Under the pieces are notes generated by a model that was given only the letters and a program-made list of their open reading frames with translations, was not told the DNA's origin and did not search any database. The translations under genes and the position numbers were made by a program. This document shows positions 1 through 5,665 of a stretch of 5,665 nucleotides of DNA, in pieces. This stretch comes from Anaerolineaceae bacterium UBA700 (GTDB lineage Bacteria; Chloroflexota; Anaerolineae; Anaerolineales; Anaerolineaceae), in assembly GCA_002298885.1 (NCBI GenBank), contig DBMK01000100.1, positions 1 to 5,665 of the forward strand, written 5' to 3'. The first letter of the stretch is position 1. Every line of letters begins with the position of its first letter.

Positions 1-15
1 GCGGCTTCGCCGCCC
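1..15 (-). terminator. Possible truncated terminator hairpin downstream of the QueA-like gene
   Basis: Positions 1-5 (GCGGC) and 9-13 (GCCGC) form a perfect 5-bp stem with a 3-base loop, 40 bases beyond the stop of the QueA-like gene. Read on the minus strand, two further G residues (14-15) could extend the stem if CC lies just outside the window. A T-run would then be needed outside the window, which cannot be seen. The visible T-run on the minus strand (the A-run at 16-21) lies on the wrong side of the stem for a minus-strand terminator. The call is therefore weak, and the hairpin may simply be the edge of another element. Confidence 0.2.
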
Positions 16-52
16 AAAAAACCAATCCGCGATTCTTGGCTCTGGGCATAAA

Positions 53-1129
53 TCAAATGATCAGGTTCATGTCGCCGAATTCGTGCCAGAGGTAGCGGCG
101 CTGGATGGCTTCCAGGTACGCCGACTGCAGGCGGGCGGGGCTGATAAATGCGCTGAGCAAGTCCAGGTGGGTGGTGCGCGGCTCGTGCATGCCGGTCAAC
201 AGCCCGTCCACGGCGCGCAGCTTGTGCCGTGCTGTAATGTGCATGGATGTCCAGCCGTGGGCCGGTTCAACCTTACCGTCGAGGTGGGACGCCGTTTCGA
301 CGGAGCGCACCACGGTGGTGCCAACGGCAATCACCCGCCCGCCGCTGACGTGAGCGGCATTGATCGCCCGGGCGGCGGCCTCGCCCACTTCGAATTCCTC
401 CTCGGCCACCGGGCGAGTGGCATCTACGGCGTCGTCGCGCGTGGAAGAGAGCCCGGTGTGCAGTGAAATGGACGCCAGGCCGATCCCCTTGCGCCGTAGT
501 GCCAGCAGCAGTTCCCATGTGAACGGCCGCCCGGCGGAGGGCATTTCCACCGAGCCGGGTTGTCCGGCGTACACCGTCTGGTAGAGATCGAGCGGGAGAG
601 CCTCACCTACATAAGTGTAGCGCACCGGTTCGCCCAGGCGGTAGATCATATCCAGTAAGGGAATGCAGCAGCGGTCGAATTTGACCCGCCACAGGAACGG
701 CAGGTCGGGCCGGCGGGTGAGGACGCGCGCGGTCAGGTCCTGGCCAAAATTGAGCTGCATGCCGTCCCGCCCGACGTGTGTACGCCCGTTCAACAGCAGC
801 ACGTCCCACAGGTCCTCCGAGCGGCGGTGGGCCAGGCGCACTTCCACCGCTTCCCCGTTTTCGTCGTGAGCTTGCAGCAGGGCGGGCAGCGTGCGGCTGG
901 AATTGACTACCAACAGGTCGCCGGGGCGCAAATAATCGCCCAGGGTATCGAAGCGGGTGTGGATGGCCGGCCCTTCGAAGCGCGGCAGGACCATCAGACG
1001 CACCCAATCGCGGCGCAAGCCGCGCAGTTCGGCCGGCTGGTGGGCCTCCAGCTCGGGTGAAAGGTCGAATTCGATGGTCGCTTCGCGTTCCACCCGGTTT
1101 TCTGAAACAGGAGGGAACTGTTCGCTCAT
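53..1129 (-). CDS. Divergent QueA-family protein (SAM:tRNA ribosyltransferase-isomerase-like)
   Basis: A 358-residue protein, about the usual length for QueA, which transfers and isomerises the ribosyl moiety of S-adenosylmethionine onto 7-aminomethyl-7-deazaguanine in tRNA during queuosine synthesis in the cytoplasm. Family blocks appear in order: NSSRTLPALL (76-85; usual NDTRVIPARL), YQTVYA (183-188), GSVEMPSAGRPFT (192-204; usual GAVAAPTAGLHFT), AVGTTVVRSVE (268-278), a TNFHLPKST-like block reading TGMHEPRTT (312-320), and a C-terminal FGDMNLI. Several normally near-invariant positions differ: the LHVGLGTFRPV block reads LHTGLSSTRDD (223-233), H becomes P at 202, and NFHL becomes GMHE. It may be a paralog with altered substrate rather than true QueA, so no symbol is given. 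The ATG overlaps the upstream SDR stop (ATGA) and has no clear Shine-Dalgarno sequence, which suggests translational coupling. Fold assignment is firm; function is uncertain. Confidence 0.85.
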   Translation of the reverse strand: MSEQFPPVSENRVEREATIEFDLSPELEAHQPAELRGLRRDWVRLMVLPRFEGPAIHTRFDTLGDYLRPGDLLVVNSSRTLPALLQAHDENGEAVEVRLAHRRSEDLWDVLLLNGRTHVGRDGMQLNFGQDLTARVLTRRPDLPFLWRVKFDRCCIPLLDMIYRLGEPVRYTYVGEALPLDLYQTVYAGQPGSVEMPSAGRPFTWELLLALRRKGIGLASISLHTGLSSTRDDAVDATRPVAEEEFEVGEAAARAINAAHVSGGRVIAVGTTVVRSVETASHLDGKVEPAHGWTSMHITARHKLRAVDGLLTGMHEPRTTHLDLLSAFISPARLQSAYLEAIQRRYLWHEFGDMNLII

Positions 1130-1887
1130 ACCGACTGCTTTCGGGTCATGAATTCCTGGGCGCTGAAACGCTTTCCGTTGACGTCCCTTGATTCGTCCGA
1201 GGCGAGATACAGGAACACCGGTGTCACGCTTTCGGGTTTAGCCCATTGCGATGCGTCGCCGTCCGGCTCGGAGGCGCGTTTCATGACCGTGTCCATGTCG
1301 CCCGGGTCCACGCTGTTCGCCCGCACGCCGGTCCCGTCCAATTCGGCGGCCCAGGTGCGGGTAAGCTGGTCGAGGGCGCCTTTAGAGACCCCGTAGGCGC
1401 CCCAGGTGGGGTAGCCCACCACGCCGGCGTCGGAGCTGACGTTGATGATCGAGCCGCTGCCGCGGGCCAGCATTTGCCCGACGAGCGCCCGGGTGAGCAT
1501 GAACGGCCCTGTGAGATTGGTGCGCAGCACCGCTTCGAAATCCTCCGTCGGGTAATCGATCAGGAACGGCATTGGGGTGGGTCCAAGAGCCGAAGCGTTG
1601 TTGATAAGCACATCCACCCGGCCGAAATGGGCCAGCGCCTCACCCGCCAGGCGCTCCACGTCCGCTCGGCGGGATACGTCGGCGGTCACGCTCAAAACCT
1701 GCGCGCCCAGGGTTTTCACCTGGTGCTCCGTGGCCGCCAACTCGGCGGCGCTGGCCTGGCGCGAGTTAATCACAATCTGCGCTCCCTGCCCGGCAAAAGC
1801 CATGGCCAGGGCCCGCCCCAGCCCGCGCGACGAGCCGGTTATCAGGCAGACTTTGTCCTGCAGATCAAAGGAGTTTTCCATTTTCAT
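1126..1887 (-). CDS. Short-chain dehydrogenase/reductase (SDR) family oxidoreductase
   Basis: A classical SDR of 253 residues from the chosen ATG, a typical length. It should be a soluble NAD(P)H-dependent oxidoreductase acting on a carbonyl or alcohol; the substrate is unknown. Visible motifs are the cofactor-binding TGSSRGLG (17-24), an Arg after the second strand (R43, suggesting NADP(H)), D70 in the ADV motif, NNAS (96-99, usually NNAG), and a complete catalytic tetrad N124, S152, Y165, K169 (YGVSK), followed by a DPG motif near 194-196. Start choice: an in-frame TTG at 1908 lies inside the predicted -10 box and upstream of the predicted transcript start, so it is rejected. ATG 1887 and ATG 1881 both follow an AGGA at 1895-1892, and 1881 (251 residues) is the close alternative. 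It is the first gene of a two-gene unit, and its stop overlaps the QueA-like start. Confidence 0.9.
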   Translation of the reverse strand: MKMENSFDLQDKVCLITGSSRGLGRALAMAFAGQGAQIVINSRQASAAELAATEHQVKTLGAQVLSVTADVSRRADVERLAGEALAHFGRVDVLINNASALGPTPMPFLIDYPTEDFEAVLRTNLTGPFMLTRALVGQMLARGSGSIINVSSDAGVVGYPTWGAYGVSKGALDQLTRTWAAELDGTGVRANSVDPGDMDTVMKRASEPDGDASQWAKPESVTPVFLYLASDESRDVNGKRFSAQEFMTRKQSV

Positions 1888-1891
1888 TGTT

Positions 1892-1895
1892 TCCT
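1892..1895 (-). promoter_or_regulatory. Ribosome binding site deciding the SDR start
   Basis: AGGA on the minus strand lies 4 bases before ATG 1887 and 10 bases before ATG 1881. No such motif precedes the TTG at 1908. It supports one of the two ATGs, but cannot separate them cleanly because one spacing is slightly short and the other slightly long. Confidence 0.5.
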
Positions 1896-1907
1896 GTTTT
1901 TCAGACA

Positions 1908-1936
1908 ATCATAGTGATAATTGTAATATTTGTCAA
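1908..1936 (-). promoter_or_regulatory. Sigma70-type promoter for the SDR/QueA-like unit
   Basis: On the minus strand a perfect -35 box TTGACA (1936-1931) is followed by exactly 17 bases and a -10 box TATGAT (1913-1908; 5 of 6 to TATAAT). The predicted transcript start is near 1901, giving a short leader of roughly 14-20 bases before the ATGs. The surrounding DNA is strongly AT-rich compared with the genes. Confidence 0.7.
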
Positions 1937-1955
1937 GAATTTGATAAATATTTGA
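1933..1955. promoter_or_regulatory. Possible operator: ATTTGA repeats next to the SDR -35 box
   Basis: ATTTGA occurs at 1939-1944 and 1950-1955, an 11-base period that would place both on about the same helix face. TCAA at 1933-1936 makes an inverted pair with the first TTGA (TCAA-N4-TTGA). The TCAA lies within the -35 box of the minus-strand promoter. A regulator could bind here, but AT-rich sequence yields such repeats by chance. Confidence 0.2.
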
Positions 1956-2000
1956 AAGGTAAGAATCTCATATAGAACCTCGTCAGAATCAATAATTTAT

Positions 2001-2017
2001 CATTCGCATCAAGAATG
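2001..2017. promoter_or_regulatory. Possible operator: CATTC-N7-GAATG inverted repeat
   Basis: A perfect 5-bp inverted repeat with a 7-base spacer ends one base before the -35 box of the transporter promoter. This position would suit an activator or repressor of the importer operon. It is short and may be coincidental. Confidence 0.22.
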
Positions 2018-2046
2018 TTGAATTAATGCCTGCGATTGTTTATAAT
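2018..2046 (+). promoter_or_regulatory. Sigma70-type promoter for the osmoprotectant ABC operon
   Basis: TTGAAT (2018-2023; 4 of 6 to TTGACA) is followed by a 17-base spacer and a perfect TATAAT (2041-2046). The predicted start is near 2053, leaving a leader of about 43 bases before the first permease. No other equally good promoter is apparent in the short gaps of the operon, so it probably drives all four genes. Confidence 0.7.
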
Positions 2047-2095
2047 TGCGAAATGCCTGAGGAAACGGGCAGGTGTGGACTGAAAATGGAGCTGA

Positions 2096-2734
2096 ATGGA
2101 TTTATTGCAGGGCGCCTTCCAATACTATTTCCAAAACCAGGCCTTTTTCTGGCAAGCAATGCGCCAGCATTTGACCTTGAGCCTGGCGGCCCTGGGCATC
2201 GGCATCCTGGTCAGCCTGCCCCTGGGCATATGGATTGCGCACCGGGTGACGGTCGCCCAGGTGGTGATGAACGTTTTCAACGCCCTGCGGGTGATCCCCA
2301 GTCTGGCGATCCTCTTCCTGGTGCTGCCGTACCTGGGCCTGGGATTCTTGCCCTCCCTGGTGGCCCTCACCGTTCTGGCCTTCCCGCCCGTCTTGATCAA
2401 TACCTACGCCGGGCTGCGCGGGGTGGACCCGGCAGTGATCGAGGCGGCCTACGGCATGGGCATGGCCCGTTTCCAGGTGCTGCGCCAGGTGGAAATCCCC
2501 CTGGCAGTGCCGGCGATCCTGGCAGGGGTGCGCACGGCAGCCGTCGAGGTGATTTCAAGCGCAACTCTGGCCTCGTTTATCGGCGGCGGCGGCCTGGGTG
2601 ATTTTATCACCCGCGGCTTTGCGCTTTTCGACGTTTCGATCATGCTGGTGGGAGCCATCCCGGTGGCTTTGCTGGCATTGACTTCGGAACTCTTATTAAG
2701 CAGGCTCCAACTCCTGTACCGGGTTCCGGTATAA
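2096..2734 (+). CDS. Osmoprotectant (OpuC/OpuB-type) ABC transporter permease, first subunit
   Basis: A 212-residue inner-membrane protein of the BPD_transp_1 / MetI-like family, the usual size for OpuCB, OpuCD, YehW and YehY-type subunits. Hydrophobic segments lie at about 26-47, 57-78, 84-103, 138-162 and 181-202. The cytoplasmic EAA loop that docks onto the ATPase is clear at about 116-139 (EAAYGMGMARFQVLRQVEIP, then LAVP). The IPSLAILFLVLPYLGLG stretch (67-83) and the VDPAVIEAA stretch (110-118) are typical of glycine betaine/choline permeases. Start: ATG 2096 with GGAG at 2088-2091, 4 bases upstream. It is the first gene of the operon, 37 bases before the binding-protein gene. It should pair with the second permease (5004-5636) to form the channel. 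It could be called opuCB- or opuCD-like, but which cannot be settled from sequence. Confidence 0.93.
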   Translation: MDLLQGAFQYYFQNQAFFWQAMRQHLTLSLAALGIGILVSLPLGIWIAHRVTVAQVVMNVFNALRVIPSLAILFLVLPYLGLGFLPSLVALTVLAFPPVLINTYAGLRGVDPAVIEAAYGMGMARFQVLRQVEIPLAVPAILAGVRTAAVEVISSATLASFIGGGGLGDFITRGFALFDVSIMLVGAIPVALLALTSELLLSRLQLLYRVPV

Positions 2735-2771
2735 ATTGCAGATTAAGAAGTAAAAAACAAAGGAGAAAGAA

Positions 2772-3833
2772 ATGAACACGTTTGGAAAACACGCCCGTCT
2801 TATGTCGCTCCTCTTAATAGTTGCGTTCGTCCTGGGAGCCTGCGCCCCCACTGCGACCACGCCCACCAGTGCTCCAGCCACGAGCGCTCCCCCGACACAG
2901 CCTCCTAGCAACAGCTACCCTGCTCCAACCGCAGGGAATGCCTATCCGGCGCCAACAACGGCTCCAGCAGCCACGCAGCCGCCAGCCGCGGCAACTACTG
3001 CCCCAGCAAACGGCGCCACGATCCAGGTCGGCTCGAAAGACTTCACCGAGGAGTTCATCGTGGCTGAAATGTACGCTCAGCTCCTCGAAAATGCCGGCTT
3101 CAAGGTCGTGCGCAAGCTGAACCTCGGCGGTACGCCGGTGGCCCAGGCCGCCATCGTCAAGGGCGACATTGACCTGTATCCGGAATACACCTCCACCGGC
3201 CTGCTCACCGTCTTGAAGCAAAGCGCCCTTTCCGACCCGCAGCAAATCTATGCTGCGGTCAAGAGCGGCTATGAGCAGCAGTTCAAGCTAACCTGGCTGA
3301 CGCCTTCTCCGTTCAACGATACCCAGGCGTTGGCTATGACCCAGGCTGGATCGCAGAAATTCGGCGTTACCACCTATTCCGACCTGGCTCAAAAGGCTTC
3401 TCAAATGGTCCTTGGCAGCCCTGCCGAGTTTTTGGAACGTGAAGACGGGATCAAAGGTCTGCAGAAGGCCTACGGCGGGTTTGTTTTCAAGGATTCCAAG
3501 CAGCTCGGCACCGGCAGCCTGCGCTACCAGGCCCTGCTCGACGGCCAGATCGACGTTGTAGTTGCCTTTGGCACGGATGGACAGATCAAAGGCGACAACC
3601 TGGTGCTGCTCAAAGATGACAAGGTGTTTTATCCAATCTACAACATAGCACCGGTTGTGCGGATGGATACTTTGCAGAAGTATCCCCAGATCGCCGATGT
3701 GTTGAACAAGCTGGCACCAATGCTGACCGATAACATTATGTCTGGCTTGAACTGGGAAGTTGATGGTTCGGACAAGAAAGAGCCGGCCGCCGTGGCCAAG
3801 GAATTCCTCACCCAAAGCGGCTTGTTGAAATAG
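2772..3833 (+). CDS. Osmoprotectant ABC transporter substrate-binding lipoprotein (OpuCC/YehZ-like)
   Basis: A 353-residue extracytoplasmic solute receptor that would deliver glycine betaine, choline or a related quaternary amine to the permeases. The N-terminus is a lipoprotein signal: basic start, hydrophobic core (about 10-22), lipobox LGAC with lipidated Cys24. A long uncharged Pro/Ala/Thr/Ser linker (25 to about 80) with two YPAP units follows and tethers the domain to the membrane. The OpuAC-type domain runs from about 82 to 353: GSKDFTEEF (87-95), LNLGGTPVAQAAI (116-128), DLYPEYTST (134-142), GSPAEF (215-220), YPIYNIAPVVR (287-297). The Tyr-rich segments fit an aromatic cage for a trimethylammonium head group, as known in the family. 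Start: ATG 2772 with a strong AGGAG at 2761-2765, the best ribosome site in the operon. Substrate identity is inferred only to class level. Confidence 0.93.
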   Translation: MNTFGKHARLMSLLLIVAFVLGACAPTATTPTSAPATSAPPTQPPSNSYPAPTAGNAYPAPTTAPAATQPPAAATTAPANGATIQVGSKDFTEEFIVAEMYAQLLENAGFKVVRKLNLGGTPVAQAAIVKGDIDLYPEYTSTGLLTVLKQSALSDPQQIYAAVKSGYEQQFKLTWLTPSPFNDTQALAMTQAGSQKFGVTTYSDLAQKASQMVLGSPAEFLEREDGIKGLQKAYGGFVFKDSKQLGTGSLRYQALLDGQIDVVVAFGTDGQIKGDNLVLLKDDKVFYPIYNIAPVVRMDTLQKYPQIADVLNKLAPMLTDNIMSGLNWEVDGSDKKEPAAVAKEFLTQSGLLK

Positions 3834-3855
3834 ATTTCTAAGACCTTCCAAATGC

Positions 3856-3910
3856 AGGGGCACGGGGTCAGCCTGAAGAATGAATATTCTTCCAGGAACC
3901 CCGTGCCCCT
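3856..3910 (+). repeat. Intercistronic two-part hairpin between binding-protein and ATPase genes
   Basis: A perfect 13-bp outer stem pairs 3856-3868 (AGGGGCACGGGGT) with 3898-3910 (ACCCCGTGCCCCT). Inside it, past a small internal loop (3869-3871 against 3897), a 10-bp inner stem pairs 3872-3881 with 3886-3896 through one bulged C at 3893, closed by the tetraloop GAAT (3882-3885). No T-run follows on either strand, so it is not a standard intrinsic terminator. By analogy with hairpins after other binding-protein genes (malE-malF), it may protect the upstream mRNA 3' end or lower downstream expression. It could also be a copy of a dispersed palindromic repeat. The structure is certain by sequence; the role is inferred. 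Confidence 0.85.
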
Positions 3911-3943
3911 ATCTGAATAAACCTAAAAAAGAAGCAGTTCAAG

Positions 3944-5002
3944 ATGACAAACCAGGCACTCTCCACTCCAACCGCTGCCGGCCAACAGACGCATAGCTCT
4001 GGGGAGATCGTTTGCGAGGAAGTCACCAAGATTTTCCCTAGAGAAGAACGCCCGGCCGTGGACCAGGTCAGTTTCAAGGTTGAAGGGGGCAGTTTCGTCG
4101 TCCTGCTCGGCCCATCCGGCTGCGGCAAGACCACCCTGCTGAAGATGATCAACCGCCTTTACGAGCCGACTTCCGGGCAAATCCGCATTGGGGGCACCGA
4201 AGTCCACGACCTGCCGGCGGTGGAACTGCGCCGCCGGATCGGCTACGTGATCCAGCAGGTCGGTCTTTTCCCGCACATGTCGATCGAGCGCAATATATCC
4301 GTGGTGCCCAACCTGTTGGGCTGGGAACGCACGCGCACTGGCGAACGGGTGAGTATGCTGCTGGATATGGTGGGGCTGCCGCAGGATTACCGGGTGAAGT
4401 TCCCCCGCCAGCTTTCTGGCGGAGAGCAGCAGCGTGTGGGTTTGGCCCGCGCCCTGGCTGCCGACCCAGCGATCCTGTTAATGGACGAGCCGTTCGCTGC
4501 CATCGATGCCATCACCCGCGACTGTTTGCAGGAAGAACTGCTCGAAATCCACCACAAGGTGCATAAGACCATCCTCTTCGTCACTCACGACGTCGAGGAG
4601 GCCTTCCGCCTGGCCAACAAGATCGTCATTATGAAGGCCGGTAAGCTTGTCCAATACGGCACGCCGATCGAGATCGTTACCCGTCCGCAGAACGAATTCG
4701 TGCAGGAGCTGGTCGGTACGCGCAACATGCTGCGCCGCCTGAGCCTGATCAACGTCCAATCCGTGCTCAATGGGCGCGCCAGTTGGGCCTCCGGGCAGGC
4801 CATTGCAGCCCTTCGGCTGAATTCATCCATTTCTGTCCACCCGGAAGACGACCTGCGCAGCGTGCTGTCCCTGTTTTTGGACAGCAAAGCCGATGAGGTT
4901 CAGGTGGTGGACCAGCAGAACAACCCCATTGGCAAGATCACGTTTGCCGATCTGCGCGCCGCCCTGGTCGAGAATGCGCCGAAACAGCAGGAAATGAACT
5001 GA
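3944..5002 (+). CDS. Osmoprotectant ABC transporter ATP-binding protein with C-terminal CBS-like region (OpuCA-like)
   Basis: A 352-residue cytoplasmic ATPase that powers the importer. The nucleotide-binding domain covers about 21-255 with every motif intact: Walker [10 protein letters not shown] (56-64), Q-loop Q104, signature LSGGEQQ (157-163), Walker B ILLMDE (177-182), a D-loop written AAID (185-188) and switch His215 in VTHD. The [12 protein letters not shown] stretch (213-224) and [10 protein letters not shown] stretch (190-199) are typical of the OpuCA/ProV/YehX group. From about 261 to 352 comes a regulatory tail with one recognisable CBS-like unit (about 285-342). OpuCA usually has two CBS domains, so the first looks short or degenerate. 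Such domains sense ionic strength or nucleotides in relatives. The start ATG has only a weak ribosome site (a GAAG-like stretch near 3931), and the gene follows a strong hairpin. The stop lies one base before the next start. Confidence 0.94.
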   Translation: MTNQALSTPTAAGQQTHSSGEIVCEEVTKIFPREERPAVDQVSFKVEGGSFVVLLGPSGCGKTTLLKMINRLYEPTSGQIRIGGTEVHDLPAVELRRRIGYVIQQVGLFPHMSIERNISVVPNLLGWERTRTGERVSMLLDMVGLPQDYRVKFPRQLSGGEQQRVGLARALAADPAILLMDEPFAAIDAITRDCLQEELLEIHHKVHKTILFVTHDVEEAFRLANKIVIMKAGKLVQYGTPIEIVTRPQNEFVQELVGTRNMLRRLSLINVQSVLNGRASWASGQAIAALRLNSSISVHPEDDLRSVLSLFLDSKADEVQVVDQQNNPIGKITFADLRAALVENAPKQQEMN

Positions 5003-5003
5003 G

Positions 5004-5636
5004 ATGGGCTATTTATTCAATAACCTGGCCTACGTGGGCCAGCTCCTGGGAGAACACCTGCGCATCACCGCCGAAGTGATTGCCATAGCCCTGCTGATTG
5101 CCCTGCCAACGGGTGTGCTGGTGGCGCGCATCAAGTGGCTCCAGGGACCCGTCCTGGGGCTGCTGGGGGTGATCTACACCATACCCAGCCTGTCCTTGTT
5201 CGTCCTGCTCATCCCGGCCTTTGGACTGGGGATTACCCCAGCGGTGATTGCCCTGGTGGCCTATGCCCAATTGATGCTGGTGCGTAACTGGGTGGTGGGG
5301 CTGACCGGCATCGATCCGGCGATCATCGAAGCCGCCGTGGGGGTGGGTATGAACGGCTGGCAGCGCTTCTGGCGGGTCGAATTTCCGCTGGCCCTGCCGC
5401 TGCTGCTGGCGGGCGCCCGCCTGGCGGTCGTCTCGACCATCGGCATCGCCACGATTGCCGCCTACATCAACGCCGGCGGGTTGGGGACCCTGCTCTTCCA
5501 GGGCGTGGTGACTGCCAATTATGAAAAGATCTTCGCCGGCAGCCTGGCTGTGTCCATTCTGGCAATTATCTCCAATTACCTGCTCCGCTATTTCGAACAC
5601 CGCGCCGAAGTCGCCATCCGCGGCGAAAGCCACTAG
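5004..5636 (+). CDS. Osmoprotectant (OpuC/OpuB-type) ABC transporter permease, second subunit
   Basis: A 210-residue MetI-like inner-membrane permease, homologous to but clearly different from the first permease of the operon, so the channel is probably a heterodimer. Hydrophobic segments lie at about 21-41, 48-70, 76-94, 133-153 and 177-196. The EAA loop that couples to the ATPase is at about 109-132 (EAAVGVGMNGWQRFWRVEFP, then LALP). The IYTIPSLSLFVLLIPAFGLG stretch (57-76) and IDPAIIEAA (103-111) are hallmarks of glycine betaine/choline permeases, and INAGGLGTLLFQG (155-167) matches the conserved segment after the fourth helix. Its ATG begins one base after the ATPase stop, with AGGA at 4989-4992 inside the ATPase gene, so translation is probably coupled. 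It is the last gene seen in the operon, and no terminator is visible before the window ends. Confidence 0.94.
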   Translation: MGYLFNNLAYVGQLLGEHLRITAEVIAIALLIALPTGVLVARIKWLQGPVLGLLGVIYTIPSLSLFVLLIPAFGLGITPAVIALVAYAQLMLVRNWVVGLTGIDPAIIEAAVGVGMNGWQRFWRVEFPLALPLLLAGARLAVVSTIGIATIAAYINAGGLGTLLFQGVVTANYEKIFAGSLAVSILAIISNYLLRYFEHRAEVAIRGESH

Positions 5637-5642
5637 ATTGGG

Positions 5643-5665
5643 ACGTGAAACGTGAAGCGTGAAAC
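5643..5665 (+). repeat. Heptanucleotide tandem repeat, (A/G)CGTGAA, three copies, reaching the window edge
   Basis: ACGTGAA (5643-5649), ACGTGAA (5650-5656), GCGTGAA (5657-5663), then AC begins a possible fourth copy at the window end. It starts 6 bases after the stop of the last permease gene. A perfect 7-base period, not a multiple of three and outside coding sequence, points to an intergenic simple repeat of the short-tandem type. Its full length cannot be seen. Confidence 0.75.

Noticed and set aside
1888..1908. N-terminal extension of the SDR from a TTG start at 1908
   Set aside because: The TTG lies within the predicted -10 box, upstream of the likely transcript start, and has no ribosome site; the ATGs at 1887 and 1881 follow an AGGA.
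1246..1914. Plus-strand open frame opposite the SDR gene
   Set aside because: It is antisense to a gene with a complete catalytic tetrad, and its product has a composition typical of a shadow frame in GC-rich DNA.
2026..2601. Plus-strand open frame starting before the first permease
   Set aside because: It overlaps the permease gene in another frame, its start lies between the -35 and -10 boxes, and its product is Gly/Pro-rich with no family features.
3288..3863. Minus-strand open frame opposite the receptor gene
   Set aside because: It is antisense to a well-conserved binding-protein domain and has no recognisable features.
3856..3910. Rho-independent terminator after the receptor gene
   Set aside because: No T-run follows the stem on either strand, and the downstream ATPase and permease genes belong to the same transporter.
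5013..5633. Minus-strand open frame opposite the second permease
   Set aside because: The product is rich in Gly, Gln, His and Asp with no domain features, while the plus strand encodes a clear permease.
5643..5665. CRISPR repeats or attachment site
   Set aside because: The repeat unit is 7 bases in direct tandem with no spacers, and no cas gene or integrase is present.

Overview
The window is moderately GC-rich bacterial DNA with two divergent transcription units that meet at an AT-rich intergenic promoter region (about 1888-2095). The organism is not identified directly. A Chloroflexota (Anaerolineae-type) origin is my best inference. It rests on a lipoprotein with a long Pro/Ala/Thr-rich linker carrying 'YPAP' repeats behind its lipobox, on compact OpuC-type transporter subunits, and on a divergent short QueA-family protein.

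Left arm (minus strand, reading right to left): a short-chain dehydrogenase/reductase (SDR) at 1887-1126, followed with a 4-base ATGA overlap by a divergent QueA-family protein (SAM:tRNA ribosyltransferase-isomerase fold) at 1129-53. A near-consensus promoter (TTGACA, 17 bp, TATGAT) sits just upstream of the SDR. It makes the first in-frame start (a TTG inside the -10 box) unlikely.

Right arm (plus strand): a four-gene osmoprotectant/quaternary-amine ABC importer of the OpuC/OpuB/YehZYXW type, ordered permease (2096-2734), substrate-binding lipoprotein (2772-3833), ATPase with a C-terminal CBS-like region (3944-5002), permease (5004-5636). It has its own promoter (TTGAAT, 17 bp, perfect TATAAT). 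The binding protein would capture a compatible solute such as glycine betaine, choline or carnitine outside the membrane. The two small permeases form the channel, and the ATPase dimer drives uptake and may sense ionic strength through its CBS-like region. The exact substrate cannot be read from sequence.

Non-coding structure: a 55-nt two-part hairpin without a U-tract lies between the binding-protein and ATPase genes. It is a good candidate for an mRNA-stabilising or processing element, or a dispersed repeat. A 7-bp tandem repeat begins after the last permease gene and runs to the window edge. I see no mobile-element gene, CRISPR array, tRNA or rRNA, and no clear sign of a wholly new system. 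The most notable items are the remodelled QueA paralog paired with an SDR, and the intercistronic hairpin.
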